Source: Ptiloglossa arizonensis
Taxonomy: Eukaryota > Arthropoda > Insecta > Hymenoptera > Colletidae
Reading direction: 5' to 3'
DNA: 64,000 nt
Assembly (NCBI RefSeq): GCF_051014685.1
Contig: NW_027478517.1
Span: forward strand, 1,054,001-1,118,000
Shown: positions 63,320-64,000 of the stretch, piece after piece
Numbering within the stretch: position 1 is the stretch's first letter
Layout of the letters: each line of letters begins with the position of its first letter
The notes under the pieces: model-generated
The model's input: only the letters and a program-made list of their open reading frames with translations
Databases searched by the model: none
What the model was told of the DNA's origin: nothing
Program-made: the position numbers and the translations under genes

Positions 63320-64000
63320 AAGGCAACAAATTTTTCGCTATTCTGCTGCTGCAAACGCTTAACCAGAACGGCGTAGGGAAAAAATACACATACCGTTGTA
63401 ATCGGGAGAGTTTCTACTTTCGAGACGCAGCAGGAATTTTTGGGTGTGTTCAATCCGTTCGCGAGATATGTGAGCTTGTAGCTAAGAAATGGTTGACAAG
63501 ACAACAAATTTTTAGCACTTCTGCTGCTCCAGTCGCTTAACCAGAATGGCCTAGGGGAAAAATACACATACCGTTGCAATCGGGCTAGTTTCTACTTTCA
63601 GATGCAATAGGAATTTTCGGGATAGGTCTATCTGTTCGCGAGATATGTGAGTTTCAAGCTAAGAAATGGTTGACAAGACAACAAATTTTTCGCAATTCTG
63701 CTGCTCCAAACGCTTAACCAGGACGGCATAGGGAAAAAATACACATACCGTTGTCACCGGACGAGTTTCTACTTTCAGACGCAATAGGATTTTTTGGGTT
63801 AGGTCAATCCGTTCGCGAGATATGGGAGTTTGAAGCTAAGAAATGGTTGAGAAGGTATCAAATTTTTCGCACTTCTGCTGGTCCAAAAGCTTAACCAGAA
63901 TGGCCTAGGGAAAAAATACACATATCGTTGTAACCGGACGAGTTTCTACTTTCAGACGCAGCAGGAATTTTTGGGTTTGGTCAATCCGTTCGCGAGATAT
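63320..64000. repeat. 12-mer higher-order repeat, unit 2 (cut by window end)
   Basis: 681 bp that I could not distinguish from 61196-61876, running to the last base of the window. It suggests that a further HOR block begins here and continues to the right. The last complete monomer boundary is at 63892. Confidence 0.85.

Larger units (their letters stand above)
1..64000. repeat. Satellite DNA array, ~177-bp monomer, head to tail, fills the window
   Basis: Every stretch read is a copy of one monomer. Boundaries marked by 'taaccag' fall at 1, 178, 709, 1240 and so on to 63892, giving about 361 complete units with a net drift of only about -6 bp from exact 177-bp spacing. All units point the same way, and I saw no inversion or foreign insertion. 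Landmarks in order within a monomer are: 'taaccagaa', a 'cctaggg' box, an A6 tract, 'acataccgttg', 'gagtttctactttcag', 'ggaatttttggg', 'tccgttcgcgagatatggg', 'aagctaagaaatg', 'caaatttttcgca' and 'ctgctgctcc'. Such arrays usually lie at centromeres or in pericentromeric heterochromatin. That location, and a plant host, are inferences. The repeat family was not recognised. Confidence 0.98.

Noticed and set aside
1..64000. CRISPR array
   Set aside because: Repetition is continuous with no unique spacers. The unit is 177 bp rather than a short repeat plus spacer, and no cas-like gene is present.
1..64000. rDNA spacer, tRNA clusters or telomeric repeats
   Set aside because: No rRNA or tRNA sequence appears and there is no TTTAGGG/TTAGGG-type array. 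The 'tttttgggttagg' in many monomers only looks like a telomere unit: it occurs once per 177 bp and varies ('gggtttgg', 'gggattgg').
1..64000. Assigning the array to a named satellite family or species
   Set aside because: The consensus did not match any satellite I could recall with confidence, such as the Arabidopsis 178-bp or the human alpha-satellite repeat. A database search with the consensus would decide, and none could be run.

Overview
This window is a single, uninterrupted tandem satellite DNA array. From base 1 to base 64000 it consists of head-to-tail copies of one AT-rich monomer of about 177 bp, all in the same orientation. By following the recurring boundary 'taaccag', I count about 361 whole monomers plus a partial one from 63892. 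I found no protein-coding gene, RNA gene, transposon, microsatellite block, telomere repeat or CRISPR array. The only open frames are shadows of the repeat: 177 = 3 x 59, so a frame open in one monomer can stay in phase into the next.

A homogeneous array of this length with a nucleosome-sized monomer is typical of eukaryotic centromeric or pericentromeric (less often subtelomeric) heterochromatin. A 177-bp unit falls in the range common in flowering plants, so a plant is my first guess, but I do not recognise the family. Animals cannot be excluded. The consensus monomer is about 42% GC and, by hand count, has no CpG deficit.

Layout: 1-3802 is a mosaic of variants with one duplicated trimer. 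3803-9430 holds 8- and 14-monomer duplications. 9431-14709 and 14710-20380 are two versions of the same variant series, with 14710-16137 a further copy of 7984-9411. 20381-23191 is a divergent transition with a degraded precursor of the next block. 23192-34158 is a clear higher-order repeat (HOR): five units of 13 monomers (about 2300 bp), one of which has lost exactly three monomers. 34159-46869 is mosaic, with duplicated 4-mers and 8-mers. 46870-61195 is largely a second, rearranged copy of about 33416-46370, including the right edge of the HOR block, and contains a very recent 9-mer tandem duplication with nested dimers. 61196-64000 begins a 12-mer HOR that runs off the right edge.

No genes act together here. 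The biology is the array itself. Unequal recombination in whole-monomer steps has repeatedly duplicated and deleted blocks. Each monomer also carries a 17-bp segment that matches 8 of the 9 essential bases of the mammalian CENP-B box. That is the most interesting functional lead, though it could be chance. All similarity statements come from reading and position arithmetic, not alignment software.
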